A stretch of DNA of 64,000 bases from Hyphomicrobiales bacterium (GCA_900469625.1 UBXV01000033.1:1-64000), one strand, 5' to 3'. Positions 55,715 through 64,000 are shown, counted from the first letter of the stretch. Translations and numbers: made by a program. The notes: generated by a model from the sequence alone, not told the origin.

Positions 55715-57931
55715 ATGGAGCGCCGCCTTGCAGCCATCCTGATCGCCGACGTCGCCGGATACAGCCGCTTGAGCCGGCTCGACGAGGAGGGAACGCGCGA
55801 CCGATTCCAGAGCGACCTGCAGGGTATTCTCACACCGAAATTTTCCGAACACCACGGCCGCCTCGTCAAGACGATGGGTGACGGGCTGCTGGTCGAGTTT
55901 CGCAGCGTCGTCGATGCGCTTCGCTGCGCGGTCGAAATTCAGCAGCGAAAGGCCGAACAGGCCGACGGGGTCGCGGATGACCGCCGCCTCGCCTTCCGCA
56001 TCGGCATCAATCTCGGCGATATCATCGTCGAAGGCGACGACATTCACGGCGACGGCGTCAACACCGCCGACCGGGTGCAGGCGCTGGCCGAGCCGGGGGG
56101 CATCGCGATTTCCGGCACCGCCTACGATCAGGTGCGGTCGAAGCTCGGCGTCGGTTTCGCCTCGCTCGGCGAGCAACTGGTCAAGGGCATCACCGAGCCG
56201 ATCCGCGTCTACCGCGTACTTCTCGACCCGGATGACGCGGGCAAGACCATCGTCAAGGATCCGAGACGGCGCGGCAGGCGGACGTGGGCGATCGTTGCCG
56301 GCGTCGCCGCGCTCATCCTCGCACTTGCGGTGGCCTGGTGGCAGCCCTGGACGCTCATCCTGAAGGAGGCGCCGACCGAGCGCTTTGCCTATCCCTTGCC
56401 CGACCAGCCATCCGTCGCCGTGCTGCCGTTCATCAATGTCAGTGGCGACAGAGATCACGATCATCTGGCCGAAGGGCTGACCGACGACCTGATCACTGAG
56501 CTTTCAAAGGTGTCGGGGCTATTCGTGATCGCGCGCCATTCGGTATTCGCGATCAAGGACAACGCCGCAAAAATCCAGGAGGTGGCGGCGGAACTGGGGG
56601 TTCACTACATTCTCGAAGGCACCCTGCAGCGGGCCGACCAGCGGCTACGCATCAATGTCAAGCTGATCGATGCGATGAGCGGGCTGTCGCTCTGGGCCGA
56701 GCGTTACGACCGGCAATATGTCGATCTCTTTGCCGTGCAGGACGATGTCATCGGCAAGATTATCGCGGCGCTGGAGGTCAAACTCAGCGAAGGCGAGCGC
56801 GATCAGTTGGCCCGGATCCCGACCGACAATCTCGAGGCCTACGATTATTACATGCGGGCCGAGCAGCAGGGGTTGATCTACAGCGATGTCGACACCTATC
56901 GCCAGACGCTGGCCTTCTATCAGAAGGCGATCGACCTCGACCCGCGCTTTGCCGACGCCCATGCCGGCATCGCGCGCGTCGCTGTCGACGTCTGGCGCAA
57001 TGACTACAACTCTCTCTGGTCGGCGGCGGTCGCGCGCAAGATCGCCTATGATGCTGCCGGCCAGGCGCTGAAGCTCGATGCCAACAATGCGCGCGCCCAC
57101 ACGGTTCTGGCACTGCTGCAACTCGTCGATGGCCGCGATACGGAAGCGCGACAATCGGCAGCGCGGGCGGTCGCAGCACAACCGAGCGATCCGGAGGCCT
57201 ATGCCAACCAGGCGCTGATCCTGGCGCAGACGGGGGAACACGAACAGGCGATCGCCGATCTGGAGCGGGCGCTCCGGCTCGACCCGTCGCCGTCCCCAAG
57301 CTTGCGGCTGCTCGCCGGCATTGTCTATTACACGGCGCGCGACAACGACCGGGCAATCCCGCTGATCGCGGTTGCCGGCGAGGCCCTGCCGAATGCCGAG
57401 GCGGCACGGGAATATCTGGCCGCCGCCTATGCCCAGCGCGGCGACCGGGCCCGCGCGGTGGCCGAAGGGGAGAAGCTGCTAAAACTCTTTCCCGACACCA
57501 ACCTCACCTATTACAGCTATCTCTACGACTACTGGCGCGAGGAGGACCTGAACCGCCACCTCTACGGCCTGCGTACCGCCGGTATCCCGGAGTGGCCCTT
57601 CGGCTTCGTGGGTGCTGCAGCAGACCGGCTCGGACCTGCGGAACTCGGGGCGCTCACCAGCGACAAGACCTGGAGCGGGCAGCACAAGAACGGCACGATG
57701 TTCATGCAGTTCTTCGACAAGGCCGGCAACACAGCCTATCGCAGCGCCAACACCAACATCACCGGCCGCATCGAGGTGAAGGGCAACCAGCTTTGCGAGA
57801 AGTTCGATGGTTATTTTCTCGATCGCATGGTGTGCGGCTATGTCTACCGCAACACGGCCAAGGGCGAGCGCGGCGCCGACTTCATCCATGTGACGCCGCA
57901 GGCTCTGAAATTCTTCTCGATCAGGACATGA
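55715..57931 (+). CDS. Membrane class III adenylate cyclase with TolB-like and TPR regions
   Basis: The protein has 738 residues. Residues 1-170 are a class III cyclase domain, here N-terminal. The key residues look intact: metal Asp12 and Asp56 (DVAGYSRL, MGDG), Lys52, Asp109, and Asn116/Arg120 in VNTADR, consistent with cAMP formation. One membrane helix follows (about 187-205, VAGVAALILALAVAWW). Then come a TolB/FlgO-like region (about 225-330, PSVAVLPFINVSGD), several TPRs (about 365-600) and a C-terminal domain of about 110 residues that I do not recognise. Rhizobia have many cyclases of this type. No strong ribosome site is seen before the ATG. Confidence 0.88.
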   Translation: MERRLAAILIADVAGYSRLSRLDEEGTRDRFQSDLQGILTPKFSEHHGRLVKTMGDGLLVEFRSVVDALRCAVEIQQRKAEQADGVADDRRLAFRIGINLGDIIVEGDDIHGDGVNTADRVQALAEPGGIAISGTAYDQVRSKLGVGFASLGEQLVKGITEPIRVYRVLLDPDDAGKTIVKDPRRRGRRTWAIVAGVAALILALAVAWWQPWTLILKEAPTERFAYPLPDQPSVAVLPFINVSGDRDHDHLAEGLTDDLITELSKVSGLFVIARHSVFAIKDNAAKIQEVAAELGVHYILEGTLQRADQRLRINVKLIDAMSGLSLWAERYDRQYVDLFAVQDDVIGKIIAALEVKLSEGERDQLARIPTDNLEAYDYYMRAEQQGLIYSDVDTYRQTLAFYQKAIDLDPRFADAHAGIARVAVDVWRNDYNSLWSAAVARKIAYDAAGQALKLDANNARAHTVLALLQLVDGRDTEARQSAARAVAAQPSDPEAYANQALILAQTGEHEQAIADLERALRLDPSPSPSLRLLAGIVYYTARDNDRAIPLIAVAGEALPNAEAAREYLAAAYAQRGDRARAVAEGEKLLKLFPDTNLTYYSYLYDYWREEDLNRHLYGLRTAGIPEWPFGFVGAAADRLGPAELGALTSDKTWSGQHKNGTMFMQFFDKAGNTAYRSANTNITGRIEVKGNQLCEKFDGYFLDRMVCGYVYRNTAKGERGADFIHVTPQALKFFSIRT

Positions 57932-57953
57932 CGGCAGTCGGAATGGAAAAGCG

Positions 57954-58457
57954 TCAGCGCGCCTTCTGCCAGGTGGTGCCGAGCTTTTCCGAAACGAGCG
58001 TGTTTTCCACTTCCGACCAGTGCTTCCTGGAATCGACCAGCTTGTTCGGGTTCTTCTCGAAGCCTTCCGCCGCACCCGGATCATAGCTCAGGAACAGCTT
58101 GCCATCGATGATCCGCCAGGCCTGCGGATCGATGTTGGTTGTGACCGTTCCAAACGAAACGCCATCGGCGCAGTAACCGCCGTATTGCGGGGCATAGCGG
58201 GTGGGTTCGCGGATGAACAGTTCGCGGTTTTCGGCGCTGGCAAACTGCCAGTTCGCTCCGAGCCAATGGTAGGTATATTGGGGCGAGCCCTGCAGCGCCT
58301 TGCTTTCGGTGAAATAGGCCACCGGATCGTAGCCCTTGATGGCGACATCGCCGAAATAGCCGGTGTTAACGAGGTCTTCCGTCAGCGCCGGCGCGGACAG
58401 TGCGAGAAACGCCGTGGTCGCGAGACAAACGGCGCAGGCGTATCGATGGTAAGACAT
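57954..58457 (-). CDS. Exported YHS-domain protein
   Basis: The protein has 167 residues from the ATG at 58457. A signal peptide ends near APALTE (about residue 27). The YHS-like part (about 30-150) has IKGYDPVAYFTESKALQGSP, HWLGANWQFASAENRELF and YAPQYGGYCADGVSFG with one Cys, a form found in many exported YHS proteins that may bind metal. It follows the ankyrin gene by 41 bases and is convergent with the cyclase gene. Confidence 0.85.
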   Translation of the reverse strand: MSYHRYACAVCLATTAFLALSAPALTEDLVNTGYFGDVAIKGYDPVAYFTESKALQGSPQYTYHWLGANWQFASAENRELFIREPTRYAPQYGGYCADGVSFGTVTTNIDPQAWRIIDGKLFLSYDPGAAEGFEKNPNKLVDSRKHWSEVENTLVSEKLGTTWQKAR

Positions 58458-58498
58458 TCCATTTCTCCGATTTCCGGATGCGGTTGGTGCATGAGGCA

Positions 58499-59089
58499 TC
58501 ACTTCCGCTTGGTACATTCGGTGTAGAGCCAGTCGCCGACGAGATCGGCCTTCTGGCAGGTGGCGCCGGCTTTCAACAACAGTTCGGCGGCGTCCCAGTG
58601 CGAGCGCCAGCCGGCCTGCGTCAGCGGCGTGTAGCCATTGCGTTCCTTCGCCTCCACCTCGGCCATCTGCGCAAGCAGCACAGCCACGACGTCGGCATGG
58701 CCCTCTTCGGCGGCCGCATGCAGAGGTGACATATGGTAGAAGTTCCTGGTGTCGTTGACGTCGGCGCCCTTTGCGACGAGCAGCTTGACGGTGTCGACCT
58801 TGCCGCCATAGGCGGCCGCATGCAGGGCGGTGAGCCCGCCCTTGTTGCGGATCTCGATGTCGCAGCCGCGCTCAAGCAAAAGCGTGACCACATCGGGCCG
58901 CCCGGCCAGCGACGCGATCAGCAATGCCGGTTCGCCGGCCGCATCCGGCTCGGCGATGTCTGTTCCCTGATCCAGCAACTGCGCGACGCGTTTGATGTCG
59001 CCGTCTCTCGCCGCGTCATGCAAGGGGCCCGCCCATGCCGCCGAGGCGAAAAACACCAGCCCGGCGGCCGCAGCACAAACATACCTCAT
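58499..59089 (-). CDS. Exported ankyrin-repeat protein
   Basis: The protein has 196 residues. A signal peptide ends at SAAWA-GP (about residue 20), so it works in the periplasm. About five ankyrin repeats follow (GPLHDAARDGDIKRVAQLL, GLTALHAAAYGGKVDTVKLL, SPLHAAAEEGHADVVAVLL). The C-terminus has two Cys in ATCQKADL and YTECTKRK that may form a disulfide. It is the first gene of an ankyrin-YHS pair, suggesting the two proteins interact. Confidence 0.87.
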   Translation of the reverse strand: MRYVCAAAAGLVFFASAAWAGPLHDAARDGDIKRVAQLLDQGTDIAEPDAAGEPALLIASLAGRPDVVTLLLERGCDIEIRNKGGLTALHAAAYGGKVDTVKLLVAKGADVNDTRNFYHMSPLHAAAEEGHADVVAVLLAQMAEVEAKERNGYTPLTQAGWRSHWDAAELLLKAGATCQKADLVGDWLYTECTKRK

Positions 59090-59197
59090 CGCTCAACCTC
59101 CGCCCCAGCTTCGGTTTTGCATATAAGAATATACGAAAATAGCACGGAGTCCTTGCCGTCAACAAGGCCATTTGCCGATCCGGGCCGTGCCTGCGGG

Positions 59198-59857
59198 TCA
59201 GGCGTTGACCCGCATCAGACCAAGCACGCGCTCGACGGCACAGGGGATGGGCGCGATAATCGGTGTCGCAAATTGCGGCTGCAGCTGCTCGGCTGCCTGC
59301 CCTAGCGGGCCGCCGCCGATGATGACGGCCTCGGCGCCGTCAAGCTCGATGCATTGGCGTACCGCTTCGGCAAGTGCGTCCCGCAGGCGCTGCTCGTCGC
59401 CGGCAAGCAAGAGAGGATCGCCCGGGGTGCAGCGGATGCCGGTATATTGACCGGCAAGGCCGAGATCGCGGGCGCGATCGTCGATCGCCTCGATCAGCTC
59501 CGGCGTCGTGGTCGCGACGCCGAAGGAGCGGCCATTGCGTGCCGCCTCGATCATCGAGGCCTCGCAGATGCCGACGACCGGGACGTCGACGCGGGCTCTG
59601 AGGTCGACAAGCCCCGGGTCACCGAAGGCGCTGACGATGATCCCCAGGCAACCAGCGCCGTGGGCGGCGCCGATCTCGATGACCTCGTCGGCCGCAGCGG
59701 TCAGCTGCTGCGGCGTGACGATCATCGGCGGGTTGCGCCTGGCCGTGGCGACTGCCACGGCCAGGCGTCCGGTGACAGCCCGTTCGGCGATGGCAACCAT
59801 CATGTTGCTGGTCGCCTGCGAACTGTTCGGGTTGATCAAGAGGATATGCGCGGTCAC
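59198..59857 (-). CDS. Asp/Glu/hydantoin racemase-family protein lacking both catalytic cysteines
   Basis: The protein has 219 residues of the aspartate/glutamate/hydantoin racemase family: LLINPNSSQATSNMM at the start, VSAFGDPGL in the middle and EAVIIGGGPLG near the end. In active hydantoin racemases these two sites read ACFxDPGL and GCAGM, with two Cys that work as acid and base; here they are Ala77 and Gly182. So two-base racemisation is unlikely, and the protein may be a lyase, decarboxylase-like enzyme or binding protein. The start is GTG and overlaps the transporter stop by three bases (GTGA). Confidence 0.85.
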   Translation of the reverse strand: MTAHILLINPNSSQATSNMMVAIAERAVTGRLAVAVATARRNPPMIVTPQQLTAAADEVIEIGAAHGAGCLGIIVSAFGDPGLVDLRARVDVPVVGICEASMIEAARNGRSFGVATTTPELIEAIDDRARDLGLAGQYTGIRCTPGDPLLLAGDEQRLRDALAEAVRQCIELDGAEAVIIGGGPLGQAAEQLQPQFATPIIAPIPCAVERVLGLMRVNA

Positions 59858-61317
59858 GTTCTGACTTCCATGCCGACATTGATCTTGTTCGGCTCAGCCT
59901 TGGCAAGGTCGGCGTCCGCCGGCTGGTCCAGGTCCTCCATCGACATGCCGTAGGTCTCAGGACCGAGCTGGATGCAGAATGCGAAGACCGCGTACATGCC
60001 GGCGGCGAGCCCGAATACCCCGACCATGCCGTAGGTGTCGAACAGCATGCCGGAGATGGTCGGCACGAAGGAGCCGGCCGCCGATCCCGTTGCCAGGATA
60101 AGGGCGACACCGAAGGCACGGATGCGGGTCGGGAAAAGCTCAGGCGCGTAGATCCAGATCGAGGTGTTGAGCAGCAGCACGAAGAACTGGAAGATCGCGC
60201 CGAACATCAGCACGAGATAGATGTTGGTGCCGAGATAGGCGATCGAGACCGCGGCCAGGCAGGCAAAGACCGCGCCCAGCGTCAGCACCTTCTTGCGCGG
60301 GAAGTAGTAGCCGAACATCGAGGCGGCGATGGCGCCGAGCACGCTGCCGCTCTGGATGATCATGCTGTAGAGCAGGCTGCCCTGTAGCGTGTAGCCCATC
60401 GACACGAAGATGATCGGCATCAGGGTCAAGACCGACAGCTGCGCGCCGTAGCTCATCAGGATGGCGATCGCCACGGGAATGGTCCGGCCGATGAACGGGG
60501 CGCGGAAGAGCTCCTTCCAGTCGCTCTTGGCCGGCGCTTCGTCCTTAAGGTGTTCCTTGGTCAGGTATTCCTCGACCTTGAGGTTGCGTGGTCGCAACGA
60601 GCCGGAGGCAAGGATCGACAGCACCTTGTTGGCCTCGTCGATCTTGCCTTGAGAGGCGAGGAAGCGCGGCGTCTCCGGCACGAAACGGCGATAGAAGACG
60701 ACGAGCAGCGCAGGCAGAGCCAAGGCGGCAAACAGCCAACGCCAGCTGTTTTCGCCGGGGAAGAGCGTGAAGATCAAAAGGCCGAAGGCCGGCGCCAGGA
60801 AGTTGCCGAAACCGCCGGCGCCGACATTGACGAGGCCGGCCGCCGTTCCGCGGAACTTCGGCGAGCAGAACTCCGACAGCATCGTGACGGCAGTGGAGAT
60901 TTCGCCGCCGACGCCGAAACCGACGATGGCGCGGGCAAAGCAGAGGGCTGCGAAATTCGGCGCCAGCGCGCAGGCGGCCGAACCGATGGTGAAGAGAAGA
61001 AGGTTGATCGTCAGCATCACGCGGCGGCCGTAGCGATCGCCGAGGATGCCCGACAGCAACCGGCCGATGGCGGCGCTGCCGAAGGTGATGGTGTTGAGGA
61101 AGCCGATGTCGGTGCCGGTCAGGCCCCAATGTTCCTTCAGGAGAGGGCCGGAGATGCCGATGGTGTTCTGCTCGAAACTGTCGAACAGGCAGCCGATCAG
61201 GACGAGGGCGATGATCTGCTTGTGGGCGCCGGTGACGCCGATCTTGGTGAAGGCTGATTCCAATTGTCGGATGACCGGCGAAGACTTGCCGGACGGCACC
61301 ATATTTTCCGCTGCCAT
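59854..61317 (-). CDS. MFS transporter, sugar/aromatic acid porter type
   Basis: The protein has 487 residues with about twelve membrane helices. MFS landmarks are GDRYGRRVMLTINLLLF between helices 2 and 3, and RAIVGFGVGGE in helix 4, with PETPRFLASQGK after helix 6 as in the sugar/organic acid porter group. Substrate unknown. It is followed by and coupled with the racemase-like gene, so both likely act on one compound. Several copies of a 16-base palindrome lie in its promoter region, and the RpiR gene is upstream on the same strand. Confidence 0.88.
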   Translation of the reverse strand: MAAENMVPSGKSSPVIRQLESAFTKIGVTGAHKQIIALVLIGCLFDSFEQNTIGISGPLLKEHWGLTGTDIGFLNTITFGSAAIGRLLSGILGDRYGRRVMLTINLLLFTIGSAACALAPNFAALCFARAIVGFGVGGEISTAVTMLSEFCSPKFRGTAAGLVNVGAGGFGNFLAPAFGLLIFTLFPGENSWRWLFAALALPALLVVFYRRFVPETPRFLASQGKIDEANKVLSILASGSLRPRNLKVEEYLTKEHLKDEAPAKSDWKELFRAPFIGRTIPVAIAILMSYGAQLSVLTLMPIIFVSMGYTLQGSLLYSMIIQSGSVLGAIAASMFGYYFPRKKVLTLGAVFACLAAVSIAYLGTNIYLVLMFGAIFQFFVLLLNTSIWIYAPELFPTRIRAFGVALILATGSAAGSFVPTISGMLFDTYGMVGVFGLAAGMYAVFAFCIQLGPETYGMSMEDLDQPADADLAKAEPNKINVGMEVRT

Positions 61318-61347
61318 GGTTTGTTCCCCTTTATGGCTTAACTGGCG

Positions 61348-61533
61348 TGAAAACCTAGTTTCATGATGCTACATTAAGAAATCACAGTTTCATACAAGAT
61401 TCTTGCCGGGAAGCCGATGAACTGGAGGTTTCACGCCTGACGGGCGCGGTTTGCGACCAGTACAATTCTTCTTCGCAGCAATGCCTTTGAGGAATGCAGG
61501 TTTCGTGCCAAGTAATAAGAAACAGTAGTTTCT
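61348..61533. promoter_or_regulatory. Array of four operator-like 16-base palindromes upstream of the MFS gene
   Basis: Sites with the form GAA-half, N4, GTTTC-half lie at 61348-61363 (TGAAAA-CCTA-GTTTCA), 61377-61392 (AGAAAT-CACA-GTTTCA), 61418-61433 (TGAACT-GGAG-GTTTCA) and 61518-61533 (AGAAAC-AGTA-GTTTCT). A fifth copy lies at the start of the RpiR gene. This suggests control by that regulator. The rest of 61318-61644 holds no gene. Confidence 0.6.
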
Positions 61534-61644
61534 CTTTTCTATTCAGATATATAGGGACCGTCCGGCGTGACAACGGCGCGCGAAACCGAGATTTCGTGTG
61601 ATCGGATAATGTACTGTCGTTTCGGGCAAGTGCCCAAACAACGA

Positions 61645-62487
61645 TCACAGCTCTTCGAGGGCGTCATTCAGCGCTTCGATGCCGCGCAGGCGGTTCCGGC
61701 CGGTAACGCCGGCTGTTTCGATGCAGCGCGTCGTGAGCAGATGGCAGAGCGCCATGACCGAGACATGGTTGAAAAGAGGGCCCGGCGCCAGCGTCTGGCA
61801 GCGGAAATGCCATTCGGCCTGGGTCAGGAAAGGCACGCCCTCATCGGTAATGTACAGCAGGCGTGCGCCGGATCGTTCCACCTGGGCAAGAAGTGTGTCC
61901 ATCAGGGCGATGCGGCGGCGCAGGCCGAAGACGATGACAACGTCGTCAGGCGTGAAGCTGACGAGATGTTCGCCGAGCGTCTGGCCGCCGCCAGGAATGG
62001 CGGAGATATTCTCGATCACCTGCGTCAGTTGCCATTGCAGATAGGTGGCGAAGGAATGGCTGGCGCGAAAGCCGATGACCCACACTTTTCGCGCCTGCAA
62101 CAGCGCTGCCGACGCGGCATTGATCTGGGTTTCCGATATCGCCAGGAAGGTGGCTTCGATATTGGCAACCCCTTGCGCCACATGGGCGGTGACGGACTGC
62201 TCGCCGGCCGTGTCGGCGCTGGTTGCCAGGAAAAGGCGCGATCCCGTCTGCTTGTCGGCGCGCGCATGGCGGCGCGCCTCCTCGTAGTTGTCGTAACCGA
62301 GGCGCTGGATGAAGCGCGACACGGTTGCCTTCGACACATGGGCGAGGGCCGCCAGTTCCTGGGCGGAGTAGCTGGCGACTTCGCCGGGAAAGTCGCAGAG
62401 AAAATCGCCAAGGCGCCGTTCCGCCGGATGCAGTTCCGGCAGAACCTGACGAACGCGGGTGAGGAAGGATCGCTCTTTGGGACTCAT
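61645..62487 (-). CDS. MurR/RpiR-family regulator
   Basis: The protein has 280 residues from the ATG at 62487; the ATG at 62499 would add four residues but lies inside the operator-like palindrome. The N-terminal helix-turn-helix (LHPAERRLGDFLCDFPGEVA, then AHVSKATVSRFIQRLGYDNY) and C-terminal SIS domain (about 120-255, VWVIGFRASHSFATYLQWQL, VVIVFGLRR) are typical. The family senses phosphosugars or amino-acid derivatives. It is likely to control itself and the MFS/racemase-like genes downstream. Confidence 0.88.
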   Translation of the reverse strand: MSPKERSFLTRVRQVLPELHPAERRLGDFLCDFPGEVASYSAQELAALAHVSKATVSRFIQRLGYDNYEEARRHARADKQTGSRLFLATSADTAGEQSVTAHVAQGVANIEATFLAISETQINAASAALLQARKVWVIGFRASHSFATYLQWQLTQVIENISAIPGGGQTLGEHLVSFTPDDVVIVFGLRRRIALMDTLLAQVERSGARLLYITDEGVPFLTQAEWHFRCQTLAPGPLFNHVSVMALCHLLTTRCIETAGVTGRNRLRGIEALNDALEEL

Positions 62488-62498
62488 TACCAATTCCA

Positions 62499-62514
62499 TG
62501 AAACTGCCGTTTCA
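62499..62514. promoter_or_regulatory. Operator-like palindrome at the start of the RpiR gene
   Basis: TGAAAC-TGCC-GTTTCA is a perfect 16-base inverted repeat with the same spacing as the four sites before the MFS gene. This points to autoregulation. Confidence 0.55.
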
Positions 62515-62589
62515 CGGACTGTCCGATTTCCAGGCCGCATTGGCAAGGGCGCGAGGCCGCAAAGACGCAGCAGCCTCGCGCTGGCGTCA

Positions 62590-63510
62590 TCAATACTTTG
62601 ACGGCACGTAAAGCTCTGGCGGCAGTACCTTGCGCTCATAGTCGGGGTTGAAGACCCGTTCCGGCAAGGTGATTTCCTCGTGCGGGACGTCCTCGTAGGG
62701 GATCTGCTGCAGCAGGTGGTCCATACAGTTCAGCCGCGCCCGCTTCTTGTCGTTGCCTTCGACAATGTGCCACGGAGCTTCGGGGATGTTGGTCCTGGCG
62801 AAGGTCTCTTCCTTGGCCTTGGTATAGGCTTCCCAGCGCACGCGCGACTGCAGGTCCATCGGCGACAGCTTCCATTGCTTCAATGGATCGTGAATGCGCA
62901 CCAGGAAGCGCATCTGCTGTTCCTCGTCGGTGATCGAGAACCAGTATTTGACCAGCCGGATGCCGGAGCGCACCAGCATGCGCTCGAATTCCGGCACGTC
63001 GTTGAAGAACTGCTCGACCTGGTCTTCGCTGGCAAAACCCATGACGCGCTCGACGCCGGAGCGATTGTACCAGGAGCGGTCGAACAGCACGATCTCGCCG
63101 CCGGCCGGCAGATGCGGCACGTAGCGCTGGAAATACCACTGTGTCTTTTCGCGGTCGGACGGGGCAGGCAGCGCCGCAACCCGGACGACACGCGGGTTGA
63201 GCCTTTGGGTGATGCGCTTGATCACGCCGCCCTTGCCGGCTGAATCGCGCCCCTCGAAGATCACCACGACCTTTTCCTTATGATGCACGACCCAGTCCTG
63301 CAGCTTGATCAGCTCGGATTGCAGTGCGATCAGGGCGCGAAAATAATCGATGCGCGGCAGCGACGGCGGATGGTTCTTGCGGTAGATCTTGCGGATCTCC
63401 TCCGACAGCGCCGGCTCGGAAAGCTCGAGCTCGTAGTCCTCGTCGAGCGTATCGGCGAGTTCCGCCTCAAGCCAGTCCTGCCCTTCGACGTCGCCAATTG
63501 ACCTGTTCAT
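62590..63510 (-). CDS. ppk2: Polyphosphate kinase 2
   Basis: The protein has 306 residues from the ATG at 63510, which GGAGG precedes. It is a single-domain PPK2 enzyme, which moves phosphate between polyphosphate and nucleotides; this class usually makes nucleoside triphosphates from diphosphates. Walker A is GRDSAGKGG (87-95), Walker B DRSWYNRSGVE (144-154), and the lid has WKLSPMDLQSR. The N-terminal ~50 residues are acidic. It is monocistronic as far as seen. Confidence 0.93.
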   Translation of the reverse strand: MNRSIGDVEGQDWLEAELADTLDEDYELELSEPALSEEIRKIYRKNHPPSLPRIDYFRALIALQSELIKLQDWVVHHKEKVVVIFEGRDSAGKGGVIKRITQRLNPRVVRVAALPAPSDREKTQWYFQRYVPHLPAGGEIVLFDRSWYNRSGVERVMGFASEDQVEQFFNDVPEFERMLVRSGIRLVKYWFSITDEEQQMRFLVRIHDPLKQWKLSPMDLQSRVRWEAYTKAKEETFARTNIPEAPWHIVEGNDKKRARLNCMDHLLQQIPYEDVPHEEITLPERVFNPDYERKVLPPELYVPSKY

Positions 63511-63645
63511 CGCATCCCTCCAGCGCACAAGCGCGCAATGCCGCCGCACCACGGCAAGATGCGACCATCCCTTGGCTTATTCCATAGCAGCATGAAGGGA
63601 ATTTGACGCCGTCCTCCGCGGTCGCTGCTTTGTGTCGGAAGCGCC

Positions 63646-64000
63646 CTACGCCTTGATGTACCAGCCCCAGGGCTCGTCGGCGTCGAAGCGGGTGATCTGT
63701 TTGGTTTCGAGATAGTTGGCAAGGCCCCAGCGCCCGAGCTCACGACCGATGCCCGATTGCTTGTAACCGCCCCAGGGCGCCTCGGTGAAGGTGGGTTGCG
63801 AGCAATTGACCCAGATGATGCCGGCGCGCAATGCGCGCGCGACGCGTTCGCAGCGCGCCTCGTCCTTGGACATCACGGCTGCGGCAAGGCCGAAGCGGCT
63901 GTCGTTGGCCATGCGCACCGCATCCGCCTCATCTGCAAACGGCTTGACGCAGACGACAGGGCCGAAGATCTCCTCGCGCCAGACATAGCTGTCTTCGCTG
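63646..64000 (-). CDS. Aldehyde dehydrogenase, betaine-aldehyde type (3' part only)
   Basis: Only the last ~117 residues are in the window; the gene continues past 64000. It reads [16 protein letters not shown] at the edge, then [20 protein letters not shown] and [15 protein letters not shown], and ends in [18 protein letters not shown]. The EEIFGPV and [11 protein letters not shown] motifs are those of the ALDH superfamily, and the DEPWGWY end is usual for betaine aldehyde dehydrogenases. The catalytic Cys and Glu lie outside the window. Confidence 0.88.
   Translation of the reverse strand, partial: SEDSYVWREEIFGPVVCVKPFADEADAVRMANDSRFGLAAAVMSKDEARCERVARALRAGIIWVNCSQPTFTEAPWGGYKQSGIGRELGRWGLANYLETKQITRFDADEPWGWYIKA

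Overview
The window reads as one contiguous piece of chromosome from an alphaproteobacterium of the order Rhizobiales, most like Sinorhizobium/Ensifer or a close relative. The signs are high GC with strong GC3 bias, an ALAS-type hemA beside dxr, rhizobial intergenic mosaic palindromes, a soluble PAS-type chemoreceptor, an adenylate cyclase with TPRs, and the cspA-rpsU neighbourhood. I see no insertion sequence, integrase, prophage, CRISPR array or plasmid replication gene. About 50 protein genes and one tRNA were found. The species assignment is inference from gene content.

Region by region. 1-7.4 kb: a LysR regulator followed by the NAD-dependent molybdenum formate dehydrogenase operon fdsGBACD, with a mosaic palindrome between fdsB and fdsA. 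7.6-10.4 kb: a soluble double-PAS chemoreceptor and a CheW. 10.6-13.5 kb: arginine catabolism (arginase, ornithine aminotransferase) with a divergent Lrp-type regulator. 13.6-16.3 kb: a VOC protein, an APH(3')-type aminoglycoside phosphotransferase and a MerR regulator with a large unusual C-terminus. 16.5-22.7 kb: tamA-tamB for outer-membrane protein assembly. 23-24.7 kb: an MFS exporter and a glycine-zipper lipoprotein. 25.1-28.9 kb: a form II CO-dehydrogenase-like molybdenum hydroxylase (coxS-L-M). 29.2-31.9 kb: hemA and a convergent dxr. 32-33.8 kb: a META/MliC envelope protein, a 53-residue membrane protein and a VOC protein.

33.8-43.1 kb is a two-armed uptake and catabolic locus: peptide/opine-type ABC transporter, SelA-like PLP enzyme, COG3964 amidohydrolase, Rid-family protein and an IclR regulator. 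It is the best candidate here for an undescribed pathway. 43.6-47.1 kb: a GNAT enzyme, tRNA-Arg(CCT), and a sugar operon of ROK kinase, UPF0303 protein and AGE-family epimerase. 47.3-51.1 kb: metH under a probable SahR operator. 51.6-52.8 kb: cspA, rpsU and two small proteins. 53-59.1 kb: tandem DUF1254/DUF1214 exported proteins, a membrane class III adenylate cyclase, and an ankyrin/YHS exported pair.

59.2-62.5 kb is an RpiR regulator, an MFS permease and a racemase-like protein that has lost both catalytic cysteines. The regulator and permease promoters share a repeated 16-bp operator-like palindrome. The window ends with a PPK2 polyphosphate kinase and the 3' part of a betaine-aldehyde-type dehydrogenase gene that runs off the edge.

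Functionally the segment mixes housekeeping genes (metH, hemA, dxr, tamAB, rpsU) with small self-regulated catabolic units. In several of these the operator can be proposed by eye next to its regulator gene (LysR, Lrp, IclR, RpiR, SahR-type). All operator assignments are inferences from symmetry and position.
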